Shown here piece by piece: positions 1 through 10,983 of a DNA stretch of 64,000 nt. The notes under the pieces were generated by a model that was not told the DNA's origin, made no database searches, and saw only the letters and a program-made list of their open reading frames with translations. The position numbers were made by a program, and so were the translations under genes. The number at the start of each line of letters is the position of its first letter. Position 1 is the stretch's first letter. Source of the stretch: Tetmemena sp. SeJ-2015 (Eukaryota; Ciliophora; Spirotrichea; Sporadotrichida; Oxytrichidae); the NCBI GenBank assembly GCA_027382625.1, contig JAJKFJ010022890.1, positions 1-64,000 of the forward strand, written 5' to 3'.

Positions 1-2
1 AG

Positions 3-275
3 AATGGGAAGAGTTGTCATGAAAAATTTTGGAGATTTTATAGATGGGAATCAAAGTAAAGTTTTGTGAAAATTATTGAAGTGCAGTCGAATTAGGTGCC
101 AGATTCTTCACACTATCAAAGTCAAATGCTTAGCATAAAAGGAGTAGCAATTCAGTAATCAGTGGAGGAGGCTGCAAATAACAATAGATAGGATGAAAAT
201 AGCTAATGTTTGAATTTAAAGAATTAGATTAATCCAATCCTACTAAAATAAATGAAAAAAATGGATAATGAATGA
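3..275 (+). CDS. Short ORF, 5'-truncated by the window edge (unknown protein)
   Basis: Read with TAA/TAG as Gln, this frame is open from the window edge to a TGA at 273-275 (about 90 codons). The composition is rich in Ser, Gln, Glu and Asn, for example VEEAANNN near residue 60, rather than the Phe/Ile/Lys/Tyr mix of random AT-rich DNA. That favours real coding sequence, but an open frame of this length is not significant where only TGA stops. No domain is recognised and no start codon is needed because the frame enters from outside. It could be the 3' end of a germline gene segment. Confidence 0.35.
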
Positions 276-600
276 ATTCAGAGTGATAGAGATGAAAAAT
301 GATAAGCGAAGAACTGAAAATGCATAAAAAAAGTTGCTTTTTTTAACAATTAAAAATAGTCTCAAAAAAATATTAAAAGGTCAAGAATTTTTAGAGCAAT
401 AATCTAGATCAGTCGATGGGATAAAATTTAAAAAGGGGGTTTAGGGGGGTTTTAAAATTTTTAAAACTTTAAGGGTTTTAAATAAAAAAAATATAATTTA
501 AAGAGTTGTCTTTTTTCCCATTTAAAAAGCCCTGTCATTTAATAAAAAAATCCTGCCTTTTACTTGTTTTTTTAAAAAAAATTTTTAAATTACATAGATT
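276..600. other. AT-rich stretch merging into homopolymer-smeared end of transposon copy A
   Basis: No gene is seen. From about 420 on, runs such as GGGGGG, AAAAAAAA and TTTTTTT replace normal sequence. The terminal inverted repeat expected for copy A should lie here but cannot be recognised. Confidence 0.5.
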
Positions 601-639
601 ATAAAAAAATAGGAATAAAATTTAATCTAAAAAAATAAA

Positions 640-2104
640 TATGTCAGTCTTTTTAAAAAAATTACTTGAGCCCTTTGCAATGCATTGGGGTAAGCTTCGT
701 TTTTAAACCCAAATTTTGGGGTTTTCGAGAACCACTTCTGATTTTTGGTGTACCCCGAAGCTATGTACTCAGCCTCAAGGCGGTGTGAACCGAGCCACTA
801 TGTGTGGTGAGCGACAGGAGTGTGTCTTTGAGGAAGCCGCTGCAGACGATGAGGCCCATGGAGTAGATGTCGAACGAGCCTTGGCGCCAGCACCTCTGCC
901 TCCTCGCGGTGTCGATCCAAGGGAGGGGCGGCAGCCACTACCCAGGCTTTCCTGCCGTTTGCATGCAGGGCGAAAGTTGCACAGGAAGACCTCGGGCGGG
1001 GTCTTCCCTATGATGCGAAAGGGGAAAGGGGCTGAGACAGGGTGTGTGACCCCATGGGGTGCACTGCTCCGACTATGCAAGACATACCAAGTACCTCGAC
1101 GAGCATCCAGGCCTGTTGGACGGGGTTCTGTGTGAACATTGCAAAGCTGTAGTCATACTCTCTGTAGAGAATAGTACCCCTCCCGCCAGTGAGACCTCCC
1201 CTGACCTCGTCGAGACCTTGCACGCCCTTTTTGCCACGTAGGTGGTGACCTTGAAGTCGTTGAACGGCCCCCGAAATCATGTCTCGCATCCTCTTGCAGC
1301 CTGCTTGCTGAAGGGCGAGGGGTGCCTTTCGCTCCATTTTGCTTCTGGGGCTCCTCCAAGAAAGGCCGCCTGACCTTCCAACGTGCTCTAGGATGTATTG
1401 AGCTCCCCAATCGAATGTAAGGGCCCCCAGTTTATCAAAGCTCGCGCGATATTTCGCTAGTCCCACTAAGGGGCCCACTTTAAAAGGCATTTTGTACTGG
1501 CTCCTCGAAAGTTGAAGGGCGCTGGAGCTCCTGCACGGGACCCTGACATGCTGGCCCAGCTAGCGTGGCACACGACTTAGGAACCTGTCGTTGATGGGCA
1601 GTCAGGCGCAGGGTATAGCTGCCTCGCAGCGAGGGCGTCTTGGCGAGGAGCCCATGGAGGGCGCGAGCTTAAGCGTTTCAGACTAAGGCTTCCCCAGGCG
1701 AAAGAGATCCTCCTTGCTAGGGTACCCAGGTCCCCTTTTGGGGCGCGAGAGGTAGGGAACCCCCTTTCGCCCCATCGCTGCAGAGCTTGCACTAATACGT
1801 TCTGATTTTTAATTGTTGGTACACCCCTTCCCCCATGGACCACGGCATGCCTCTTGAGCTCCTTGGGCTTTAGACTCTGTGGCAATGCGCGCACCTGAGC
1901 AGGAGCCGGGGCCGTTGGGCCCCTCGCTTCCCTGCCCTCGCCTTCGCGACAGCCTTCCCCCAGCCAACTGGTAGCCCCGCTGGCCTCGCGTTGCTGTGGG
2001 CCGAGGCTTCCGCGCGCGAAGCCGCTGTTTTAAAGGGCCCAGGATCCCCGGCTCAGCGCACTGGGCTGTGCGGTCATGCCTTGAGATTGGCTTGCGCTCT
2101 CCAT
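640..2104 (-). pseudogene. Zinc-finger/kinase-like protein of TBE-like element (copy A, frameshifted)
   Basis: Homologue of the gene at 23456-24995. The start ATG is at 2104-2102. The two Cys2His2 fingers lie near 1900-1750 and keep the same in-frame TAG before the second Cys pair, which supports TAG as a Gln codon. The C-terminal kinase-like part runs from about 1500 to 720, including the FDIYSMG-type segment near 875. Several frameshifts break the frame, and the 3' end (640-720) is smeared by homopolymers. At the position of the catalytic HRD loop the sequence is also unlike an active kinase. It is probably non-functional as assembled. Confidence 0.7.
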
Positions 2105-2536
2105 ATTAAATAGTAATTATTCCTATTAAATAATCAGGCACTTAACTTTAGTCACCCAGTGAACCATAGCCTAGGAGGCACCCCACTCAGCCCCAGCATG
2201 GCTCTAGCGCTCCCTCAAGGTAATCAGTGTCCAAGACCATACCTTTTCGCTCATGGAAACATCCAAAACCATACCTAATTCCTTCTTTAGAGTCTCAAGC
2301 CATGCAAGAGGCTCGAGCCCGCTGCAGACAGAGAAAGCAACCTACCCAGCGCGAGCCCTACATTTACCAGCGCTATGCAGCTTCGGGGACACAAGTTTAG
2401 TCCGCAAATATTCGCCAGCTAATTTTGAGAAGCCACTATTAGGTACCCAAGCTCTTTAAAGTTTATGCCCCCCAAATTTAAATTAAGACTTTAACTTATT
2501 TTAAAGGAGGACCAGACAGACAGACTTGACTCAGTC

Positions 2537-3320
2537 ATGATGAACTTCAACCAGAGGGCCACACGAGCATCAACCGACTCACATCGTCAGCAGCAAGCAG
2601 CTGGAATCGAAGTTCAGCTCCAAGGGGGACCTCTACTCCTACCTCAAGTTCCAAGGTATGCATTCAAATACTGCTTAACCTGCTACAGCTGGCTATCACC
2701 TGCCCTCCCAAAAGCGGACCACCCTCCGCTTCCTGAGGGATGTCCTCTCAGGGTAGAAGCTCCTGATGAGGAGGGCCCGAGCTCACCCAGATCAACGTTC
2801 CCAACTACCCTGAGCTCTCCGTGGCGAGCATCTTCGAGATGGTCGGGGGGGGAAGGAGCTGCTCAGCTACCTCAACTACTACGAGGATATGGGCGAGCTG
2901 CCTGAGCGCAACTACATGCTTTCCTACTCGGGACTCTCAGGGGGGGCTTCCTATAGAAGCTCGTCACGCACAGCAACAGCTCAGAATGTCGGGCAGACTA
3001 GAGGAGGAGAAGCTAGACACCATCGAGGGTTAGCCCAGAGATGCTCCGGAGCCTTGAGGCGCAACCCTACTACTCGAGTAAGAATTCCAGGCCCCTGAGA
3101 TTATGCTTTAGAAAAGAAGGGCAGAGCCCTGGCATTGTTGAAGGTGACCTCTACTGGGAAGCGTCAGTAGAAGAAGCGCAAGCGGTTTGAGATCAGCTGT
3201 GCCTACGAGGAAGCAGGGGAAGACAGCCTCATGGGCGGGAGCGAAATCGGTGGGCTGAAGCCGCTTGACGTTGAGATGGGATTGCTGAGGTCCCCTCCCG
3301 CCAAGAGGATGCTCGCTTGA
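2537..3320 (+). CDS. Second ORF of TBE-like element (copy A), about 22-28 kDa, unknown function
   Basis: Counterpart of the minus-strand gene at 22211-22997. The frame starts at ATG ATG (2537) behind a GGAGGACCAGACAGACAGAC leader shared with copy B. A 33-nt stretch at 2656-2688 begins GTATGC and ends CTACAG and is identical in copy B. It looks like a short intron but is also in frame. The protein includes acidic helices (for example EMV.GDKELLSYLNYYEDMGEL) and a basic KKRKR cluster near the end. A TGA at 3318-3320 ends the longer reading. An alternative frame ends with TGA near 3188 and would give about 22 kDa. It lies tail-to-tail with the transposase. Position and size fit the unknown 22-kDa protein of Oxytricha TBE elements. 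Confidence 0.6.
2656..2688 (+). other. Candidate 33-nt intron in ORF2 of copy A
   Basis: Begins GTATGC, contains CTTAAC, ends CTACAG, and is identical in copy B. The length is a multiple of three, so the frame alone cannot show whether it is spliced. Confidence 0.35.
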
Positions 3321-3369
3321 GGTTTTAAATAGGGTACTTAAGCTTAGGTAGCTTTAAAATTAATCCTAA

Positions 3370-4318
3370 TCACTCCAACTCTCTGACTCTGTCTTCCATT
3401 CTCCTGAGGCCACGTGCTATGGTGCGCTGGCAGTCCTGCTGCTCTATCGAGCGAATAGCGCCAGCTATGATGTCGACGTGCTAGGCCTGGCTCACCCGGA
3501 AGTCCTCTCGCGCGAGTGCCCGCTTGTAGTGGCCTTTCACTCTGCTAAACACCTCCTCGATGGGGTTGAAGCACGAGGAGTACGGAGCGTTGAAGATGAG
3601 CTCTATGCCTGACTCAGAAAGCCCGGGCGACCGAGCAGAGTGATGGGCTCGAGGTTGTCTAGGAAGACCATAGCCTTTCCCGGGATGGCGCGCCCAGCTC
3701 GCGTGCAGGATCTCTATGGTGTCGACATCTCGCGAAGGGCGAAGCCCTCCAAGCCTGCGTGCGAGCTTATCATGACCAGAGCAGCCATGGTGTCGAGCTT
3801 AACCCCCTCCTTTATAGCACTTAGATTTTAGGGCTTGGCCCAGGACCCGATGGTGGCGTGGTACGTCTTGAATATCGTTTCGTCGAGGTAGACGATGTAC
3901 GCCTTCTCGCTCCCGCTCGCGAGCATCTTCCTGTACACGCAAGCTTGTGTCCTCCGTATTTCCTCCTGCTTGCGCTGGTAAGCTGTAGTCACTCCTTGTC
4001 ACCTTGAACTTTACGCCATGTGCGCGATAGATGCTTCTCAGGGAGCCCTTGAGAGCTTGACTTCGGGGTGCTGGCGATGGAACATGAGGCACCGTTGAGC
4101 GAGGGAGAGGTGCTTCTGCTCTGCCAGAGTGTGGTCGTTGAGAAGGTTGCACAAGTGCTCGAAGGTCAATGGCGACCTAGACTTGGCTCCGAGGCTCAAC
4201 TCCATCGTGAGGGTGAGAGCTCCCTTGCACACTCGCTGGATGGAATACACTCCGACTCCTGTAGCAGCTCGGGTTCTGAGTAGGAGCAGTAGACCAGGCT
4301 CTCGGCTGTAGGCTGCAA
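3370..4318 (-). pseudogene. DD34E transposase of TBE-like element (copy A, frameshifted)
   Basis: Homologue of 21180-22159. Recognisable blocks, read on the minus strand, are the helix-turn-helix part (ATGVGVYSIQRV) near 4270-4230, the second catalytic Asp block (MVFLDNL) near 3655, and the NPIEEVF block with the catalytic Glu near 3570. The C-terminus ends RVRELE followed by TGA (3372-3370), which defines the true stop that copy B has lost. An in-frame TAG in the SQA-TAG-HVD segment is shared with copy B, so it is likely a Gln codon. Several indels shift the frame, including one just before the second Asp. Inactive as assembled. Confidence 0.75.
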
Positions 4319-4554
4319 TGTTCGAATTAAGGTATATAGGACCTTGGTTGCCTCTTTCCCCTGCAAATTTAAATGAAGGGGTAAGATTATTTTTTTTACC
4401 CTTTTTCCGATTAACCCTTTTTATTACTTAAATTTTGTTAAATAAAGTTAAAAAATAAATAAAAATTTTAAAAATTTAAGGTAAAAGCTTTTTATTTGCT
4501 TTTGATAGAATTTTAAATTTTAGTCTGAGCTTATTTAACTTCCATAACTCTAGG

Positions 4555-4740
4555 ATGTCTTTACGAAAAGATTCAGATGTTTATGACGTTCAAAAACTTC
4601 TGATCGAGGTAAAGCTTTCCATTGTCTACTCTGATGCAGTTCTTAGATATAAGAATTACTTAGAATATTTTGATAAATCTTATGGTCATAATTTCAACCC
4701 AATATCTCATACTTCAACAGCCTTTAATTTTTAATTTCTA
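4555..4740 (-). pseudogene. Dispersed kinase-fragment repeat, partial copy 1
   Basis: Similar to 13345-13720 in two blocks: CTTCTGATCGAGGTAAAGC at about 4598, and CAATATCTCATACTTCAAC at about 4701 (CAATATCTCACACTTCAAC in the other copy). It belongs to a four-copy family. Better copies at 42570-42930 and 50950-51310 translate to part of a protein kinase domain. This copy is short and too degraded to translate usefully. Confidence 0.45.
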
Positions 4741-4744
4741 AGTA

Positions 4745-5170
4745 AAGAATTAATTTAATTTTCACTTCTATTAATTAATCGTTTTTAAGATTGAGAAAAA
4801 TCAGGGAGATAGTCAATAAATACAAATGCAAATAAATAGCAGCCAATAATTTAATTTATTTGTTAGAAATGGCTTGATACTAAAATCTGTAAATTTCAAA
4901 CGAACATCATGAATCTGCTTCATTGTTTAACTATTTCATCTCTTTACTCTTGAACGTATATTTTAATATCTCTAATCCTCTATCAAAGTTTCTTACAAAG
5001 GCAGTTCACCCTTGAAATTTTTTTTTCTTCAATACCTGCTCAGTCCTGAACTTTTATCTATAAGCACAATTAGTTAAGCTATTATTTGAAGAAAGGAATA
5101 AATAGAGTCTAATTAGTCTAAAGATCACAAAGGGGTTTTGAAAGTTCGGAGGCTCACATCACCAAAATGC
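4745..5170. other. No gene recognised
   Basis: AT-rich sequence with no repeat, TIR or convincing frame. Confidence 0.4.
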
Positions 5171-5171
5171 A

Positions 5172-6634
5172 TCAACGACTTCTCTAAATCCCACCATCTA
5201 CCTCGCTGATTCGCATATTCTCCTCAACATTAAGCAAAAGTACTTCTAATGCAAGTAGTTTTGCATTAAATATTCCTTCAATATGGCTACATTCAAATGA
5301 ATTTTGAACATCAATATCACAATTCTATGATTTTGTTTCTGTATCTTATATTCATTATCGCAATTGACTTAAGCAAAGGTGTATCTGAGTACATCTCTTG
5401 AGAGAGACAGTATTTCATTATTATTTTTCGATCAAATTGTGGCATCTCAATGTCAAGATCTATAAAAGGGTTAAAATGTGCTAAGAAACTTGATTTTCAC
5501 AATAATTTAGATAATAATTTGCAAATCTCTTTTTTGTAATTAAGGAAATGAACTTCAGAAAATCTAATCATAATCTTCTAATAGATTGAAATGTCTACTG
5601 GAATTGAACTAAGTGCAAATTGATATAGCTATCTTATCACAAATTTTAATGCGATTAATGGTTGGGTCAAATACTCCTTAAATTATATAAATATCTTAAA
5701 TATCACAAATTGCTAGCATATAACGTTCAATGACAATATAAATATTTTTTAAATTATAACAATTTTCCATAAAATTTTAAGCAGTAATAAAAAAAGTACT
5801 TAGATTTCATTGATTGAGTCTTCTTATACATCCTCGGCTTCATACTCTTCCCATCTGGACTCTGATTAAAATATTTTTAAGTTTTCTTATTATTTTCTAA
5901 GTCTTTGCTCTTATTCTAGTAATTCATAATGCTGTTTCTCATAATCAACATGGCTTCGAGAAAGATTTCGCATTGAGTGAAGAGCTCTTTAATCGTCATT
6001 TTCGAATTGATAATCTTAATGAAGGTTTTATTATTTTCTAGAATAGTGGAATGAATCTTAAGGATTGTTTCTGAAATGTGATTCCTCATCATGATTATGG
6101 TCTTCTTTGACATCAGTGAAGCCTCTGGTTAGTTATCTTTTTTTATTTCTGAATTGAGAATTTGAACTGTTAGGTAGCTGAGTAAAATAAAAGATAAGTG
6201 GAGGTGTTATCTATTGTCATATTGAAATGATGAGAAGGGTCTCTTGAAGCTGACTTGAAGTTATTAGCTAGCTTTGACCTTTTTAAGAATGCATAGTCTT
6301 CATCTTTTCTAACCTTTGCAGTCTCAGGCCTATATCGCTTAAAGCTAAAGTTGTTGTTTCCTTAATCAATGTTAAAATTAAAATGTCTCTTTGGTTTTCA
6401 ACAGATGAGCCTTAGCCTTAAGAGTGTTAGAACTCCTAGTTCATTTGGTTCTATATCTGATCGTTTAAATCATTTATGTCCTCTCCTTCATTCTCTATTG
6501 AGTCCTCACTTCCTTATGAATTTTTGTAGCTCCTTTTGAAAAATTTAAGTTTAGACTTTGGCTAAAAATAAAAAGTATTGCTTAAACCTTTCTTCTTCCT
6601 CTGCTGAGTCATTATTGTTTAATGTTTTTGCCAT
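5172..6634 (-). CDS. Host-like gene, charged coiled-coil-type protein, frameshifted or spliced
   Basis: Several successive minus-strand frames have a composition unlike random AT-rich DNA. They start at ATG 6634 (MAKTLNNNDSAEEEERF). An Asn/Arg/Lys/Ser-rich part near 6390-6240 includes RYRPETAKVRKDEDYAF. A long helical, Gln/Glu-rich part near 6110-5800 includes YEKQHYELLEQEQRLRKQQE and SESRWEEYEAEDVQED. A final segment near 5445-5172 includes IFNAKLLALEVLLLNVEENM and ends in TGA. Many Gln codons are TAA or TAG. Frame changes could be small introns, assembly indels, or junctions of germline segments with unexcised DNA. The least coding-like part is 5780-5510. No family is recognised. A helical, possibly regulatory or structural protein is the most that can be said. 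Confidence 0.5.
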
Positions 6635-6639
6635 TCTCT

Positions 6640-8560
6640 TCTACTCTTTTTGTACTAATTTTACAAAGTTATTTTAACCCAAATTTCCACTATCTTCACA
6701 TATATAAAATAAAATAAAAAATAAACTTACATTTTGAAAACATTAATTTTCCCCAATTAGATTTTTAAAATTAAAATAATTATTATACACTTTAAATTTT
6801 TTAAAAAAAACTTTGGTTGAAAATAAAATCTAAGAAATTTGTGAGAGATCACCCTATAAGTTTAGTAATATATTTTAATTGAAATCTATAATAAGATACT
6901 TTACGATCTGCTAAATATTACAAGAAGCCTATGAAATATCAAATAAATTAGTATTTTTCTTATAAATAGTAAGCAAATAAATTCTTTTTAATATTATGAG
7001 CTAATTTTGTAAATAAAATAATAAAGAGTATTATTTGTAATATTTCTCTATATTTTAATTAGAATCTCTGACAGTTTTTTTTAATTTTAGTATTACAAGT
7101 AATAAGAGTTATAAGCTAAATTTAGCTGTTAAGACTAATGCTTGTTTTATAAATAAATCTATAAAAATAGCTAATCAAGAGTACATATATATTTGATAAC
7201 TCTGTAATCTTCTAAAGATAATGCCTAAGCACTCTTAAATACTTAATGTACTCTTAAATACTTAATATTGTGCTTTATTAAAATTTCTCCATATTTCAAA
7301 AAAAATTATAAAAGATATTTGTACACTCAAAATATTTATATCATTACCAAAGCCTTAGACTTTAGTTTGTATTACACAAATTTGAAGAGAAGAATTATAT
7401 TTGAAATTTATAAAAATAAGGGTGATAATCAAAAGTTAAATCGATTCTACTTAGATCTTGTTATCGATGATTTGATTATATTAATTATTTAATAAAATAA
7501 TTTTTAATCTGAATTAAGACGAGATGAACCAAGAAAGCATCCTAGCAGCTGCATTAAACTAAAGTAAGAGTCTTTGATGTATATATATTTAAAATTTCTA
7601 TATATCTTATTTTTTTCCATCTCTTTCAATCATTTAATTCTATTCTTAAATGGACTTCATCAACTTTGCACAATTTAAGTTATTATCAAATCATTTTTAG
7701 AATTGCACTTTATTCACTCATTAACTATTATTTTAAGTTAAAGTCCTAATTCAATTAATTTTGTACCTATTAATCAGCTCCTTCACGGAGGACTAATTAT
7801 TGTATGGAAAATAATTACTTCTAAATGCACTGCAAAAGTTCGATATAAAATTATGCATTAGTTGAATATTTGCAGTCTGCATTAAAGTTCAAATATTTTT
7901 AATTTAATTAATCAGCTATGGATTTTAAAATGGAGGATGTTCCGCTAATAGAATATAAGGAATCAATGATTTCAATATCTTAAATGGTAGTAATAATGTT
8001 GAAATTGTAAAAACATAAAAGAACTATAAAAATAATTAGAATATTTTCAAACTTTCATCTTTGCTTCATTTTAAAATGGAATTATCAGCCATCGCAGATT
8101 ATCCGCATTTTCTCTAACTAAAATATAAAATAATGTTTATAATTTAGAAGTCAATTATTTTAGATCATTTAGGAGAAGTTCCTTAATTATTTCAAAAAGA
8201 ATTTCATATCATTTCTTTATTTCATTGAAATAATTTTCCTGCTTCCTTTATTAATAATTTACTCCTTTAAATTCATCATTTTTAAAAATACCGATTTAAG
8301 CTTCATTCAATAGGAGAAGATTAATAACTTATTTTTCTTTATTTCAAATTTTATAAATAGTCTTTCATACTAAAATTCTCAAATTTATTCATATCACCTT
8401 CTGATCTTTCAGATACTTATATAAAAAAAAAATAACATAAAATATATTCTTTTATTATCAAATTCTTAATTCAAGAAGTAGATATATAAACGCAAGTTTA
8501 CTAAAATCATAAATGTTACAGGCGATTTAAAAGTCCTATCATGAAATACTGATAACTTTT
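6640..8560. other. AT-rich region with no clear gene
   Basis: More than 75% A+T by eye. A 74-codon frame at 7268-7492 is rich in Tyr/Ile/Lys/Asn as expected by chance. At 7523 a short frame MNQESILAAALNQ runs into GTAAGAG, a possible first exon, too short to call. Confidence 0.4.
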
Positions 8561-8663
8561 TTTGTGGACTCAATTATGTTTTTCTGTTATAAACACTCAA
8601 ACATATTTTAGACTATTTTATTATAAGTAGTTTGATTATAATAAACTATCTTCCGATTGTTTG

Positions 8664-8876
8664 AACTCTTCTCTTCCGAGTGAATCTTCGCCAAATCTTG
8701 GAAGATAAAGTAAGAAAAATAAACCTATTTATGATTTTGGAAGAGACCCAGATCTGAGTAATCCTTTGCTATTTGATCGGAACCTTCCTCTTTTGAAATC
8801 GTCAGCCTAAGAATTAAGCGTCCTAGAACCAGATGATTTGTTTCTTAATTCGTCTATTGTGAGATTGTAGGCATGA
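8664..8876 (+). CDS. Coding island, unknown protein segment
   Basis: With TAA/TAG as Gln this frame reads through 70 codons to a TGA at 8874-8876. It is rich in Pro, Asp, Ser and Leu (IYDFGRDPDLSNPLLFDRN, then LSVLEPDDLFLNSS), which is not what AT-rich noncoding DNA yields. The frame stays open upstream to about 8560, but that part looks less protein-like, so the true 5' limit is unknown. It could be one exon or one macronuclear-destined segment. No domain is recognised. Confidence 0.45.
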
Positions 8877-9301
8877 TTTTCATCTTAAGGCTTAAGATTA
8901 GATTAGCGACTTCTAACTGAACGAACAATATATTTTAAACAGACTTATAGACTAACTTCGCAATGAAATTAATTTTTTTTAATTTTTAGAAAGATGATTT
9001 ATAATTTTGTCTTTAACGCTATTAAAGAGAACTCAACAATCCATTAATGAGTTGACATCCATTTAATTGCTTTGGAATTTTGTTCATGATTTATAAAACA
9101 GATGAGTCTTTAAATATCACGTCTCAAGGACGCCTCAAATGAATCAAAAATTTTTAAGAATATTATGTCTTGAATTTAATTTAAAGATAATAGTTTATAG
9201 AATATTCATATATTTTATTTTCAAACCATCTTTAAAAATAACTTTTTCCTCATCAATATCAGCATAAAATATTAATATTTATAATTAATTTTATGTGTCA
9301 T

Positions 9302-9905
9302 TAGAGGATGAATATGATTAGTTGATCGTGCGTAAGTAGAACCAAACCAATATTGTATTCTTGAACAAATTGCTATATAATAAATTAGAGATAGTTTTAT
9401 TGCATTATGTTTTTAAATTTAATGAGGGAGCCAGCTCCTTGAAATTAATAAACAAGATTATCATGAAAAATACTGTTGTTTTAGTTTATGTTTTTGTTTC
9501 TGCACTTTGAATAGTTTTCTGTTGAGGATGAGGCTAGTATCTTTCTGGTTGTTGTAATAGCTGGGGGTTCTGTTTGCTCTTGCTGAAGAACATGTTCTGG
9601 ATGTTGTTCAATAGTACACAAATCAAAGCATACTTTTGAATCTCTTTGAGCTTGCCTGTGAAGATAAGTTTCTGTTGATCGGGAGGGATGCCTTCTTTGT
9701 CCTTGACGCTTGCTTCCTTGGTTGTGACCAACAAGTTTTTGAACTAGAGCTTGTTGTCGTAGATGTAGTCCTAGCAGTTGACATTTAAATTAAATTATCA
9801 CTAAATTTTAAGCTTAATATATTAAGAATCACAGGACAAAGACTCAATCAGCATATCTTTCTAAGGAAAAACAACCCACGATTAACTAATCATATTCATC
9901 CTATA
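9302..9905. mobile_element. TIR element E (604 bp) carrying a ubiquitin-like pseudogene
   Basis: The left end is TAGAGGATGAATATGATTAG, followed by TTGATCGTGCG. The right end, inverted, is TATAGGATGAATATGATTAG, followed by TTAATCGTGGG, giving an almost perfect pair of about 30 bp. The ends match those of the TBE-like element B in TATAGG, GAATA and ATCG. The interior is a degenerate ubiquitin-like gene on the minus strand. There is no transposase, so the element must be moved in trans if it moves. It lies 19 bp from the next TIR element (9925-10425). Confidence 0.75.
9530..9775 (-). pseudogene. Ubiquitin-like gene fragment (inside element E)
   Basis: The minus strand encodes KDKEGIPPDQQKLIFTGK, the conserved centre of ubiquitin. 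Upstream is a weakly similar N-terminal part. Downstream, after a frameshift, YYNNQKDTSLIL resembles the ubiquitin DYNIQKESTLHL segment. Between the two ubiquitin blocks lies extra sequence absent from normal ubiquitin, so the gene is not intact. Two in-frame TAG codons in the N-terminal part would be Gln. A related, differently broken copy lies at 15376-15760. Confidence 0.75.
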
Positions 9906-9924
9906 GTAATAATATAGACTATAT

Positions 9925-10425
9925 TATAGGTAAAATACGATTGCGTTATTAAGAAATTTTAAAATGTACAATAAAACGACGATATATAAAAGATATTTCA
10001 ATTACAAGAAGGAATCATAATGAAATTTAAAATGCGGATTTAGTTTGGCTTTGGATTGCAGTATGAAAACTTGCTTTTTAATAGATTCAACAGTCTTAAT
10101 TATTAGAAATAATTTTTTATCCATTTTCCCTACTATTTTCATATTGCCTCATCATTGCTCGACAATTAAATGCACATTGCCTTTTCTTTCTACGAATTTG
10201 CATTATTTATTGCATTTGCGGCAAGAGATATTAATAGCTTTGATCATCGCTATAGATATTGTTCCCATATTATTAGAGTCAAGTCTAATAATACTCGTCC
10301 CATGCTTATCATTAAATTTCATATTAGATTATTAATGTGAATTAATGTAACTCTGTCTTGTAATTAAGAGTCGTTTCATTAAGCATTATCCTATTTCGCG
10401 ATCAACTATTCGTATTTGACCTATA
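9925..10425. mobile_element. TIR element L (501 bp)
   Basis: The left end is TATAGGTAAAATACGATTGC and the right end, inverted, is TATAGGTCAAATACGAATAG followed by TTGATCGCG. Both carry the shared terminal motif. Only 19 bp separate it from element E. A small minus-strand frame with a CxxCxxxC motif lies inside. Confidence 0.65.
10152..10322 (-). CDS. Small Cys-containing ORF inside element L
   Basis: A 56-codon frame (TAA as Gln) from ATG at 10322 to TGA at 10154-10152. Its centre reads ISCRKCNKQCKFVERKG, a possible small metal-binding knuckle. Nothing in the sequence assigns it to a family, and the opposite strand is also open here. It may be a captured gene fragment or chance. Confidence 0.3.
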
Positions 10426-10983
10426 ATATTTAAATAATTTTCAGGAAAAACAAAATTCTATTAATTGAATCTACCTAGCTATCTATGATTTAGTTTAATG
10501 TAATTATGAGGAGAAGAAGAGCATCAGAGCATCATCATTACTGCAGAAGCCATACGCAAGTCCGCTCTCACGTCTCAAGCTGAGTAATACTGCAATGCAT
10601 CGAGAGCGTGCATAGAAATTTCATCTGCGATAGAGAATGAAGAGCTAGCAAGCATCTACTCTTAAGCAACTGTGTATTTACTCTATATCGCTCATTTTCC
10701 TTTATACGCTCTAAGAAGAAATGGTGATTAAATGCTTGAAATGATGAGTGATGAATAGTGCAAATGTATCTTCCGCTTGAGAGCGTAACTTGTTTGAGTG
10801 CGTTAGATGTGTAATAGATGCACCGTAAAACACTTTCTTAAATGTTGCATATCGGAAAAGTTGAGATGACAGACTTACACTGAAAATTGCGATAGTCATT
10901 TTCACTCCACCATGCTTATGCTTGAACTTGCTTGCACTTGTATCTCAATGTACACGTTTGCCATGAATACGCACACAAGTGAT

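Larger units (their letters stand above)
580..4400 (-). mobile_element. TBE-like transposon, copy A (inverted, degraded or poorly assembled)
   Basis: This stretch is the reverse-strand counterpart of the element at 20770-25269, with all three genes in the same relative order. It is far richer in G+C than its surroundings. Homology to the downstream end of copy B can be followed through noisy sequence to about 580. Homology to the other end fades near 4380. Both terminal inverted repeats are missing or unreadable. Many one- and two-base indels distinguish it from copy B, spread over both copies, so part of the damage may be assembly error rather than decay. A and B lie about 17 kb apart in inverted orientation. 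Confidence 0.85.

Noticed and set aside
775..1490. Several 80-160-codon frames in copy A
   Set aside because: Shadows of the broken zinc-finger/kinase gene in other frames. G+C-rich DNA has few stops.
10500..10910. Possible structured RNA or gene in a slightly G+C-richer patch
   Set aside because: No tRNA boxes, no hairpin of note, and the 64-codon minus frame has no supporting similarity.
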